Positions 1 through 9,100 of a DNA stretch of 64,000 bases are shown here, in pieces. The position numbers and the translations under genes are program-made. The stretch spans positions 806,001-870,000 of the forward strand of contig NZ_JAMQGP010000001.1 of assembly GCF_023703465.1 (NCBI RefSeq). Direction: 5' to 3'. Under the pieces are notes generated by a model, which made no database searches, was not told the origin of the DNA, and saw nothing but the letters and a program-made list of their open reading frames with translations. This DNA is from Echinimonas agarilytica (GTDB lineage Bacteria > Pseudomonadota > Gammaproteobacteria > Enterobacterales > Neiellaceae). Position 1 is the stretch's first letter. Each line of letters begins with the position of its first letter.

Positions 1-1814
1 GGATTGTTGACGATATTTTAACGGACCCAGCGGTATACCAGTATAAAAACGTAAAAACTGACAAAAAGAAAACTGAAAACGTCGCAAACGGTGCGCAAAT
101 TGATTTTGATTGGTATGTGGATCAAAGCTTCCTGACCAAAATTGAATTTGGTGCCTATGCCGGTAACAAAGAAACAACGCGTGAAAAATATACGACCGAC
201 GTAGCAACACTTAAATTTGATCAACATTCCATCTTCTCAGAAGAGTGGCTTGAATACGATAATGACTGGAACACTTATCGTGACCCACAAAATGCCGGAG
301 GGACTCGTTCACCTGCATATGAATGGATGGGAACGGTGATGGGCTGGTTATACAACCAACCTAACTATTTGAATGATCTATCCCATGAAGTGGACAGCTT
401 TTTTCCGAATGGGAATACGTCGAATGCGCAAAACGTACCGGCATGGATTTCTCCTGACGTAAATTTTGATGGCATGGTGGAAATGGTGAATTACTTCTTC
501 CCCGGCCGTGAAGGAAATTGCGCTAAAAAATCACAATGTAACACCCAGTATTCTGCGCCGACCGAGCCGGGCTTTGTGTATCCAGGCGACAAGGAGTATG
601 ACGGCATTCTGAATATGCCAGGAGTAGCATTCAATTCGCCTGATCAAGCTTACCCTTACAAGAATACGCAAGACCACTGGGCGGTATACCTCAAAGGAAA
701 CTTTGAAACCGACTTTATTTTCGGCATCCCGGCGAAAGGTAATTTCGGTGTTCGATATGTAGGGACACGTACCGAGAACGTGGGTATTGATGTCACAAAT
801 TTCATTGATATGGCTGGCAAAGCCCTTAAATATACGACCGATGAAGGCAACGAAAACAATGTCAATGAATACGACCCCGTTGTTTTCAAAAAGGACTACA
901 CCAACGTCTTACCTTCAGGAAATATCAGCTTTGGTTTAACTGAAGATATGTTTTTGCGCTTCGCAATGTACAAATCAATGAACAGACCATCACCAAAAGA
1001 TACATCGCCTTCGCTGAACTACAATGCCGAAGCTTGGAACGTCAACATTGGTAACCCTCTGCTCAAAGCAGAAACAGCCGTGAGCTTTGATGCATCTTGG
1101 GAATGGTACATGGATGATATTAATAGCTTTAGCGCTGCTTACTTCCGTAAAGACCTTTCAGATTTCCTTGTAGAAAATTTCTTCACTGACTTCTCTCCAA
1201 CTGACCGAGACGGAAACGGTCTGCTAGATGATCCTGTTACCTTTAAGCAAAAGGTAAACGGGGGAGACGGCACGATTAATGGCGTTGAATTGGGAGCAAG
1301 CCATGTCTTCGAATACTTGCCGAGCTTCTTAAATGGTTTTGGTGTGCAGGCGAACTACACCTATACCGATAGTAGTCAGGATTCCGGCTATAGCGAATTA
1401 GATGGTGCCAAGCTACCGATTCCTAAGCTCTCAGAAAACTCAGTGAACTTCATTTTGTTCTATGACAAATACGGTTTTAACTTCCGTGCTGCTTACAACT
1501 ACCGCGACGAGTCGTATGCCGGACAAAGTAACGCAGGCCCTGATATTAGCATCCAAGAAACTTATTTGCTCGACGATGAATTGGATTATCGCTACAAAGG
1601 CGTGCTGTTACCTGTTTGGAATGATGAGTTTGATACTTTAGATATTTCAATGAGTTATAAGTACGACGCATTTAAAGTCTATTTCCAAGCGACCAATGTG
1701 ACCGGTGAAACCAAGCGTACATATGTTGGGGATAAGGAAAGCACCAAACACTTGACTGCCAAATACAACGATACCGGCACCCAATACAGTTTGGGCGCAA
1801 GCTACACCTTTTAA
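1..1814 (+). CDS. TonB-dependent receptor, C-terminal part (5' truncated by window)
   Basis: Reading frame 3 is open from the first bases with no start codon or plug domain in view, so the gene begins upstream. What remains (about 600 residues) is aromatic-rich, alternating strand sequence ending in LGASYTF with a terminal Phe, the outer-membrane barrel signature. Phrases such as the VLPSGNISF and SMNRPSP segments fit the large TonB receptor class (TIGR01782-like) common in Alteromonadales, which imports complex carbohydrates. It would bring oligosaccharides across the outer membrane using TonB/ExbBD energy. It is the first visible gene of a unit with three lipoproteins (37 nt to the next). 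Substrate is inferred only from neighbours. The GTG at 117 is internal, not a start. Confidence 0.9.
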   Translation, partial: IVDDILTDPAVYQYKNVKTDKKKTENVANGAQIDFDWYVDQSFLTKIEFGAYAGNKETTREKYTTDVATLKFDQHSIFSEEWLEYDNDWNTYRDPQNAGGTRSPAYEWMGTVMGWLYNQPNYLNDLSHEVDSFFPNGNTSNAQNVPAWISPDVNFDGMVEMVNYFFPGREGNCAKKSQCNTQYSAPTEPGFVYPGDKEYDGILNMPGVAFNSPDQAYPYKNTQDHWAVYLKGNFETDFIFGIPAKGNFGVRYVGTRTENVGIDVTNFIDMAGKALKYTTDEGNENNVNEYDPVVFKKDYTNVLPSGNISFGLTEDMFLRFAMYKSMNRPSPKDTSPSLNYNAEAWNVNIGNPLLKAETAVSFDASWEWYMDDINSFSAAYFRKDLSDFLVENFFTDFSPTDRDGNGLLDDPVTFKQKVNGGDGTINGVELGASHVFEYLPSFLNGFGVQANYTYTDSSQDSGYSELDGAKLPIPKLSENSVNFILFYDKYGFNFRAAYNYRDESYAGQSNAGPDISIQETYLLDDELDYRYKGVLLPVWNDEFDTLDISMSYKYDAFKVYFQATNVTGETKRTYVGDKESTKHLTAKYNDTGTQYSLGASYTF

Positions 1815-1851
1815 TTGCGGGAATGGAAGAGAACAGGTTTAGGAATTATTT

Positions 1852-4800
1852 ATGAAATTTATTATGAAAAGAACACGGTTGAGCCTTTCAGTCCTATGCG
1901 TACCACTTGCGATTTCAGGTTGTGGACAAGAGCTTGACTCGGCAAATATTGATCAAAACCCCGACAACACACCAGAGATTGTTCAATTCATTACCAACAG
2001 TCGATTTGTTGAAGACACAGCTTACGTTGGAGAAGGAACAACTCGTTTAGTGACAGGAAGCCCCATTGCTGCGGACAATGAGTACCTCATGCAAAGCCTG
2101 CCAATTATCGATCTCAGTGAGGATGGTTTGGCACATGTGTATGTGCAATCGGTTAAAAATGTCACGGCCACCGAGCTCGATCCTCGAGTATTGGCAGCAT
2201 CGAATGCGGTCATAGCGAACGAGGCTCAATGTGAACTGGACAAAAGCGATGAATCACTCGGCGTTCCAGTGACAGATCCTGAAACGGGAGAGCCGGTTCT
2301 CGATGAGAATGGTGAACCTGTACTCGAGTTCCCTGCTTTAGACTATCTATGCACAGAAACGGAGTACTATGCGTGTACCGCTGAATTGCCAACCACACCG
2401 GAGCCAGATCCAGAATTAGGTGAAGATGAAGTGACCGAACCTACCGATGGTGAAATTGAAGAGCCAACGGAGCCGGAAGAAGACGTTGCCACATGTAAAG
2501 CCTATGATGGCGTGTTATTTGCACATTTTTCACTCAACGATAAAGGCCAAATAGAAAACCTCTACGATGAGTCTGCATCTGGTGAAGAGGGCGATATGCC
2601 TTACATGGATGGTTTTACCATTCCTCTTTCTGCTGAAGAAGGCTTGACCATTAAGCGTCGTGAAGATATTCGTCCTCTTGAATCTTACTTGAACGAAAAC
2701 GGCGAAATTGTTCCCGGTGCAACCGATGTGACAGATTGGAACTTGTTGTCATACAAATTCATTCAGAGTTATACCAAAGATCGTGAATATGTAGGTGGCG
2801 TTGAGGAAGGAATGCCGGGCTATGATTTCACGTCGGGCGAAGCCAAGATGCCACAAATGTCAGCTATTGTGACTCGTTTGAAGTTGCCAGATATCTCTGA
2901 CGATGAACAAGGTTTGTATGTGGGCGGTCAGGTTCCAGAAGTGAGCCAAATCTGGGGGCAGGTATTCCACGCTGTGCTTAACGTCGGTGGCAAGGAATCA
3001 GAGTTCATTGCTCAAACTGCCACGCGTCAAAGTGACTTAAATCCTCAGCCTACATACCTTCCAGAAGATACAACATACCGCAAGCCTGGACGTGCAGTTG
3101 AAGTTCAAATGGCGGCTCTTAGCGGTTTTAATACGCAATTCCCAATTCGCGTTTCTAAAGAACATTATGAGCTTGATTTTAAACTTGAGTACGCGATCAA
3201 CAAAGTCACAGACAGCGATTATGTTGAGATCTTAAGTAGCTCTGAAGATGTAGCGATGAACCATTGTTTGGACGACAACGACCAAACCATTTGTTTGCGC
3301 CAAGGACAGACACTCTATCTCCGTATGACGCCTCCAGAACCGGCACCTGACGACTTAGGAAACGATGCCTACTATGAGAAAACATACTCGGTCAAAGTTG
3401 AAGGCGGGATCTTTGCTGGCTCCAGTGGAGATTCTGAGTTTGAAGATTCATTTGCCCTCACAACTTACCCTGTTTGGTATGTTCCAGGCCCAGATGTTGA
3501 GGTGTCTTACCCGCTAGCACATTCTGGGACTTATGCAGAGACTATTTCTCTTCGTGGCCGTGCTGAAATATCGGAAGACATGTACTTGTACACGCCTAAC
3601 GATATGGCCCCAGCTGAAGAAGTGAAGCTTACAAAAGTGAAAGTATATCGACTGTCATCTAGAGACGAAGAAATTGGTCCAGATACAGTTCTTGTTCGCG
3701 AAGTAAATTTCTCCTCAACCATGGAGCTGTCTCAACTCGATGAAGCGCTAATTCACGTTGGAGATGGAGTGTATGAATGGGACATCAATGATATACCGCT
3801 TTCATATGATGGACTCGATGCATACACCACCAATCACCTTGCGGTGGTTGTAGAGTCTAACTTGAGCCGAGAATGGGAAGGCGAAACCATTTATGGCACG
3901 AGTTTGCCACAAGTGTTGGATGTTGATCGCATTGGTGAAGATACCTTGCCTGAAGATGCCACATTCCCAATCGAACAAGTCACAGTGATGGCGATTAAAA
4001 ACCTTCGTGATATCACGTTAGATTCGAGAAGCAATCGATTTTATTTCACCGATTCGACAGCCTACATCGATAAAGGCGAGATTGACCTGAAAACCCCTGT
4101 CGTTTGGCAAATGCCAATGCCTAGCAGCAATGCCACGGCGTCGGCACCGATCTGTGCTTTCCGAGTCAAAACCAATAAGTCAGTGGCTAATGGTTTTGGG
4201 GCGATACAGTTTAACCATGGTAAACCCGATGTGGGTGGGTTGATGCTGCACATTCACAACAACCGTGCAAAGTGGCGTTATGTTAGTGACGACTTGGTCA
4301 TTGGAGGTGTCGAGGGGGCGCTAGAAGAAGACAATACGGTCAATGTTAGCGGACGCACTGACAACGCTCGTTCGGCAGCGTATGACAAGAACGGTCGGTT
4401 CTTCTATTTCAATATGATGGACAGAACCTATCTCGGCTTACCTGTGATTGATCCGAAACAAAAAGGCTTCTTTGGCATGGTTGAAATGCTCACCGAAACA
4501 AATGCTGAAACGGGACTAAACACTTGGTCTGGCTTCTGGTGGCAAGATAAGGAAGATGCGTATTATCCAGCCATTGGTCATGAATATACCGACTACAGCT
4601 TGTACAACAATGGTGTTGCTTCTGATGTGATGACGTTTGAAACCTTAGCCACTAATGCTGACGGCACACCGCTGATGATTGAAAAGCTCAAAGACAATGG
4701 TGAGCCTGTAATGACAATTGCTCTGAGTAGCAGTGGCGAGTTGATGTATGACGAAGATGGCAACCTTATGACTCAACCAGTCATGGTTCAAGACACATCA

Positions 4801-5349
4801 TACGATGAATGGGCGATTACGCTTGATGTTGCAGATCCGCTGAAAGATAACGCTTTTGGTCAAGAAGACAACTGGGGTGAAATACTGGTTCGCAAAGTCG
4901 ACATTATTGATGTCGAGGAAGGGGTTACACCTTCTTATGATCGAGATCGTAGTTGGGAATTGCTTAAGCTGAAAGACAAAAATGGCTTGGTTATTCGTTT
5001 AATCAATGCAACCGCGATTGCAATCCACGATCGCTACCAAAAAGCCTATATCTACGAGAAATCAACCAATCGAATTCTCCAGTTTAATATCAGCAACCTT
5101 CCTGAAACTCAGACGTTAATTCTGGATCAAGTGCTGGTGGATGGAGCAACGTCTCAAATCCCGTTGGGAGCAATTCATAATCTGGTTATTGAGCCTGGCA
5201 TAGATGCAATTATTGCGGTTGATAAAGCTAATAATGCGCTACTGACGATTGACCCCCTCAACGGAGATATTAGCTACTTGCTCAAGACCAAAATGGAGTT
5301 CAACGCTTCTTTTGTAAAAGACACAGATAACATTTGCGAGCAGCAATAG
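1852..5349 (+). CDS. Very large surface lipoprotein 1 of the glycan locus (1165 aa)
   Basis: The N-terminus has a basic start, a hydrophobic core and a lipobox ISGC at about residue 24, so it is a lipoprotein. An in-frame second ATG lies four codons in. The body is acidic, with a Glu/Pro/Thr-rich spacer around residues 180-210 (EPTDGEIEEPTEPEED). It has no catalytic motif I recognise. The last ~120 residues (AIHDRYQKAYIYEKSTNR, then IIAVDKANNALLTIDP) match the C-terminal propeller-like strands of lipoproteins 2 and 3, suggesting a shared binding module. It lies directly downstream of the TonB receptor, where Bacteroidota place SusD-like proteins, so a glycan-binding role is inferred. No named family is recognised. 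Confidence 0.85.
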   Translation: MKFIMKRTRLSLSVLCVPLAISGCGQELDSANIDQNPDNTPEIVQFITNSRFVEDTAYVGEGTTRLVTGSPIAADNEYLMQSLPIIDLSEDGLAHVYVQSVKNVTATELDPRVLAASNAVIANEAQCELDKSDESLGVPVTDPETGEPVLDENGEPVLEFPALDYLCTETEYYACTAELPTTPEPDPELGEDEVTEPTDGEIEEPTEPEEDVATCKAYDGVLFAHFSLNDKGQIENLYDESASGEEGDMPYMDGFTIPLSAEEGLTIKRREDIRPLESYLNENGEIVPGATDVTDWNLLSYKFIQSYTKDREYVGGVEEGMPGYDFTSGEAKMPQMSAIVTRLKLPDISDDEQGLYVGGQVPEVSQIWGQVFHAVLNVGGKESEFIAQTATRQSDLNPQPTYLPEDTTYRKPGRAVEVQMAALSGFNTQFPIRVSKEHYELDFKLEYAINKVTDSDYVEILSSSEDVAMNHCLDDNDQTICLRQGQTLYLRMTPPEPAPDDLGNDAYYEKTYSVKVEGGIFAGSSGDSEFEDSFALTTYPVWYVPGPDVEVSYPLAHSGTYAETISLRGRAEISEDMYLYTPNDMAPAEEVKLTKVKVYRLSSRDEEIGPDTVLVREVNFSSTMELSQLDEALIHVGDGVYEWDINDIPLSYDGLDAYTTNHLAVVVESNLSREWEGETIYGTSLPQVLDVDRIGEDTLPEDATFPIEQVTVMAIKNLRDITLDSRSNRFYFTDSTAYIDKGEIDLKTPVVWQMPMPSSNATASAPICAFRVKTNKSVANGFGAIQFNHGKPDVGGLMLHIHNNRAKWRYVSDDLVIGGVEGALEEDNTVNVSGRTDNARSAAYDKNGRFFYFNMMDRTYLGLPVIDPKQKGFFGMVEMLTETNAETGLNTWSGFWWQDKEDAYYPAIGHEYTDYSLYNNGVASDVMTFETLATNADGTPLMIEKLKDNGEPVMTIALSSSGELMYDEDGNLMTQPVMVQDTSYDEWAITLDVADPLKDNAFGQEDNWGEILVRKVDIIDVEEGVTPSYDRDRSWELLKLKDKNGLVIRLINATAIAIHDRYQKAYIYEKSTNRILQFNISNLPETQTLILDQVLVDGATSQIPLGAIHNLVIEPGIDAIIAVDKANNALLTIDPLNGDISYLLKTKMEFNASFVKDTDNICEQQ

Positions 5350-5360
5350 TCACAGGTTTA

Positions 5361-5377
5361 GAGGGGTTCGTCCCCTC
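5361..5377 (+). other. Intercistronic hairpin between lipoproteins 1 and 2
   Basis: A GAGGGG/CCCCTC stem with a five-base loop sits 12 nt after the stop of lipoprotein 1. No T-run follows, so it is more likely an RNA-stability or processing element than a full terminator. Confidence 0.5.
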
Positions 5378-5398
5378 ATCAAGAATTGGATCAAGATT

Positions 5399-8300
5399 AT
5401 GAATAATAAAAAATTTCAACTAAATGCCATTTGCAGTGCTCTGTGTATGTTAGGGCTGGTGGCGTGTAGCAGTGAAGATAGCGTGGTTCCAAAATCCACT
5501 GATGGTATTCCTGATGACTTAACGAGTTTCCAAACTGAAAGTCTACCGAAGCAATATGGTGAGGAAGACGAAAATGGAAACAAAGGAGAGTACCCGTTAA
5601 CCGTTTTAGACAATGGCGTTTATTTTCGCTCGTTGGTGAAGCTCGAAGACATTGAAACGCTAAAAACTCCGGAAGTCGAAGCTTATGCAGAGCTATTAGA
5701 CGAAGGGAGTGATGCCCGTATTGCAGAGCTCATCGAAAGCGGGACGGATGAATATGTTGAGCAAAATATAGAAGTCGCACTTGAAAAAGCCATCGAAGAT
5801 TTTGTTGCAGATAATGGCAGAGCGCCAACAGATGCTGAAATTGAGGTCCTCCGGGAGCAAGCGGTATCGGATTTAGAAGAACAGTTTGCAGCGAACATTG
5901 AAAGTTTAGTCGCTGAGACCATTGAGCTGGAAGTCAATGAGTTTTCAATTAACCTCGCGACTCAACTCGAAAATGAGTTGCTGTATGATGGTTACGCAAA
6001 AGATGTTCAGTATTGGCCTACCCCTCAAGCGCTGGCTGATTTGCCCGAAGGAGAGGATCTCACTGGCAATGATGCGTATTTTACCGTGTCTGGATTAGAC
6101 CAGTTTTCGGATTATGGCTTCAATGTGACCAGCCCTGATTTAGATCGCATTCCTAATCCTGACATGTGTCCCGGAGAGGATAATCGTTCTCCAAACTCGG
6201 AGTTCTTTTTGGTTGAAAATCCAGCAGAGACGTATGAAGCTCAGTTGATCGTGATTCCAAAAGAAGGTAACTATCAAACCTTGGCTAAAAATGCGACCTC
6301 TGTTGTTAATGAAGACCGCATGTTCATGCAGTTTAGTATTCCGAATAACCGCTACGGCATGAGTTTTGAAGCCGCACTCGATTACCCAGGAGGTCCGTTC
6401 CTATTCCAAGCAACAACACCGGATGCGGATTACGATCAAGTTGAGTTGCAAACACCTGTATTTGATACAACATTGGCGTATCAGACTGAAATGCGAATGT
6501 ATCCAGATGAAGAGCATTTCAATTTTAGTGCGTTGAATTTTGAACGTGGAATCCCTGAAGACCCGTTTACCGAAGAAATTGAAGCGCAACCGAATAAGAT
6601 TGTTCCGAACACCGTGGATCAAATTGCGGTATCAGCCAAGGATGATACTGGTGTTATTAACGCAACTACCGGCAGTACATATATCTTTTACATTGATGAA
6701 GTTGTGGCAGGTATGTCGCCGTTTGTGAAGTCATCAAATTTTGACTTTTATCCACCGCTGGATGAGAACGGTGACGTGATGATGACAACGGTCAACACAT
6801 TGTTGATCGACGAACTCACGGTTGATGGGGATTCTGTCTACCAAGAGCGCACTGAGCCCGTTGCGCAGGTCCATATGGTGGGCGGCACCATTGAAGGCAT
6901 GTACGATTCTGTGAACTACGGACAGTGTGCAGCCCAAGAAGATGTGATGATGGTGCGTGTCAGTGTTCCCGAAGACGCTTACGGAACAGACTTGGTGAGC
7001 AAGCTGGTTTGGAATCACTACGAAGATGTAGACGGTATTCGCACTAAAATCTCGAAAGAGTTTATGTTTTCCTTCCGCACTGAAAACCCTCATTCTTTCG
7101 ACTTAGATGCAGCCAACCAAATGTTCGCAGACTTGGCTCCGGAGCCGGGCTCTACCATTGAAATCGATCAACCCTTCGAAACACAGGTACCGGTGAACAT
7201 TACCGTGCCCGAAGGTGTCTCGTATTCAATTAATGGGGGCGAATTTACTACTGAACCCGGTATTTTAAACCCCGGAGACACGCTTGCTCTTCGTGTGACG
7301 GTCGCTGGTGCAATGGAGCCGCTGCCAATAGGTTGGAAAGAGTATACCGATGTTGGTTTTACCGTGACTTATGACGGTGATAAAAATGGTGAAATTTCTG
7401 AAACGGAAACGTACACCTACGCTTGGAAAGTGAGAAACCAAGCAAATCCTGACGAAGGAACTGTCCTGGGGAGTATCGCTTTTCCTCCAAAAGTGAGTGC
7501 GACTGATTCTTCAGTCGTGACTTTCCGTGGAGAGGTTAGTCTGTCGAAAGAGGTGTCCAATAAAGATGACGATGCGGACTTATTCCGGTTCAACGATTCG
7601 AACCTTAAAGTCATTCTGGTTGGAACCGATTCGGAATGGGCTGTTGATGTTGAAGAAATGAATTCCATTGAAGGTGTTTCTTGGACTGCGAGTATCGATT
7701 TATCTGACCTTAATGCGCAAAATGAAAGTTACCAATTTCAATTGGTGAGCAATCAATTTGACACCACAACATATCCAAACTTGGGGCCAGCACTCGCTGA
7801 AGAAAGTTATGGAGAGGTAGGGCTGGTAAAGCAAGCCGGATTTGAAGATGAGTTTCCTGAAGGGGTAGGAACATTTGCTTCATTCGTAGATATTTCTGTC
7901 GACGGTCGCAGCACGATACCTGTATTGCATGTTGCGGAAATGGATACGCTCCTTGTGTATACCTACCCCTTGGTGAGTGCCGTAAGTGATTTGGCTCTTA
8001 CCAACACGCTTAAGGTTGCAGGGGGCAATGATATTAAAGGCGTACAAGTCAACAACTACGCATTTGATAACATTTACGCGACTGATGAAGAAGGGCAAAT
8101 CATCCTCTATAAAACAGAGGAAGATGGAGAAACACTTGCTGTAGATGAAAGTGGTGAGTACATCCTAGATCCTGATTCAGGGGTTCCGTTAGTGACTGGA
8201 ACTAAACCTCAGGAAATTGTGTATACCTCAGGCTATGGTCACCGTATCGATTGGACCTTAGTACCCGGCACATATGATGAAGAAACGGTAACCGATACTG

Positions 8301-9031
8301 TGGGTGTTGCGTGGGAGAAAAACTCAACCAAGTACCCTTATCAAATGGCTATTCCGGAGTCCGGTGACAGAGTTTATTTGTCGGGTTCTTTGAATACCGG
8401 CTCGCATAATAACGTCGCTCTCAATGCTATTTGGCTTGATGAAAACAATGGTGGTCAGTTCTTCACTAATGCAGATAAAACGGAAGATCCAACCACCGCC
8501 ACTAAGCTGGTTAGCAATGAGTTTACCATGTCTTATTCAGTGGATGTGTTCTCTACTGGTGAAGCTGATGCGCGCAAAGAATACGCTGTTGTGTTGACAG
8601 CCTCTTCGATTCCAACAGGCAAAAATTTATTGAACCCAACGGGGGCGAATGAACTCTGGGTCGTAGAACAAGCTGACAAAGCCACCCATGAGAGTGGGAA
8701 CACCAATACCTTCCAACTTGACTTGATGTATGACGATGGCACGCCAGTGCTGCTCACTGATGCGACAAGTGTAGCGATTGATGATGAACGCGAAAAGGCC
8801 TACGTCTGCAACGCTTTGAGTGGAAATGAGTTGATGGAGTTTGATTTGGATTTAACCAGTCAAACAGCAACCGGCCGAGTATTGATGAATTTGGAAGGAG
8901 ACCGCTGTACTTCCATTGTCAAAGAAGGTGGATTGCCATATCTCATCGCAGCCGATGCAGATACCAATGCGATTCTCGCCGTCGACCCTGTCACAGCTGA
9001 GCAAGTCATCCTTCTACAGGCTGGCAAGTAA
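5399..9031 (+). CDS. Very large surface lipoprotein 2 of the glycan locus (1210 aa)
   Basis: The signal peptide ends in a lipobox LVAC at about residue 23. An acidic helical stretch (residues ~80-190) with many Glu/Ala residues precedes beta-rich sequence. Around residues 600-640 is a YSINGG...PGDTLALRV segment typical of the Ig-like surface repeats that recur in lipoprotein 3. From ~690 a FPPKVSATDS module starts, followed by a propeller-like region with IPESGDRVY and KEYAVVLTAS. These are co-linear with lipoprotein 3, so the two are paralogues in their C-terminal halves. It is probably an outer-membrane glycan-binding or scaffold protein. No enzyme motif was seen and the family is not recognised. 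Confidence 0.85.
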   Translation: MNNKKFQLNAICSALCMLGLVACSSEDSVVPKSTDGIPDDLTSFQTESLPKQYGEEDENGNKGEYPLTVLDNGVYFRSLVKLEDIETLKTPEVEAYAELLDEGSDARIAELIESGTDEYVEQNIEVALEKAIEDFVADNGRAPTDAEIEVLREQAVSDLEEQFAANIESLVAETIELEVNEFSINLATQLENELLYDGYAKDVQYWPTPQALADLPEGEDLTGNDAYFTVSGLDQFSDYGFNVTSPDLDRIPNPDMCPGEDNRSPNSEFFLVENPAETYEAQLIVIPKEGNYQTLAKNATSVVNEDRMFMQFSIPNNRYGMSFEAALDYPGGPFLFQATTPDADYDQVELQTPVFDTTLAYQTEMRMYPDEEHFNFSALNFERGIPEDPFTEEIEAQPNKIVPNTVDQIAVSAKDDTGVINATTGSTYIFYIDEVVAGMSPFVKSSNFDFYPPLDENGDVMMTTVNTLLIDELTVDGDSVYQERTEPVAQVHMVGGTIEGMYDSVNYGQCAAQEDVMMVRVSVPEDAYGTDLVSKLVWNHYEDVDGIRTKISKEFMFSFRTENPHSFDLDAANQMFADLAPEPGSTIEIDQPFETQVPVNITVPEGVSYSINGGEFTTEPGILNPGDTLALRVTVAGAMEPLPIGWKEYTDVGFTVTYDGDKNGEISETETYTYAWKVRNQANPDEGTVLGSIAFPPKVSATDSSVVTFRGEVSLSKEVSNKDDDADLFRFNDSNLKVILVGTDSEWAVDVEEMNSIEGVSWTASIDLSDLNAQNESYQFQLVSNQFDTTTYPNLGPALAEESYGEVGLVKQAGFEDEFPEGVGTFASFVDISVDGRSTIPVLHVAEMDTLLVYTYPLVSAVSDLALTNTLKVAGGNDIKGVQVNNYAFDNIYATDEEGQIILYKTEEDGETLAVDESGEYILDPDSGVPLVTGTKPQEIVYTSGYGHRIDWTLVPGTYDEETVTDTVGVAWEKNSTKYPYQMAIPESGDRVYLSGSLNTGSHNNVALNAIWLDENNGGQFFTNADKTEDPTTATKLVSNEFTMSYSVDVFSTGEADARKEYAVVLTASSIPTGKNLLNPTGANELWVVEQADKATHESGNTNTFQLDLMYDDGTPVLLTDATSVAIDDEREKAYVCNALSGNELMEFDLDLTSQTATGRVLMNLEGDRCTSIVKEGGLPYLIAADADTNAILAVDPVTAEQVILLQAGK

Positions 9032-9037
9032 TAGCAA

Positions 9038-9075
9038 GTTCAGGGCTCTTAGATGTTGAGTTTAGAGCCCTGAAC
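9038..9075 (+). other. Strong intercistronic hairpin between lipoproteins 2 and 3
   Basis: A perfect 12-bp inverted repeat (GTTCAGGGCTCT / AGAGCCCTGAAC) with a 14-nt loop begins 6 nt after the lipoprotein 2 stop. There is no following T-run. Likely roles are 3'-end protection or differential expression within the operon. Confidence 0.6.
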
Positions 9076-9100
9076 CACTAAGAATTATTGGAACTTTATT

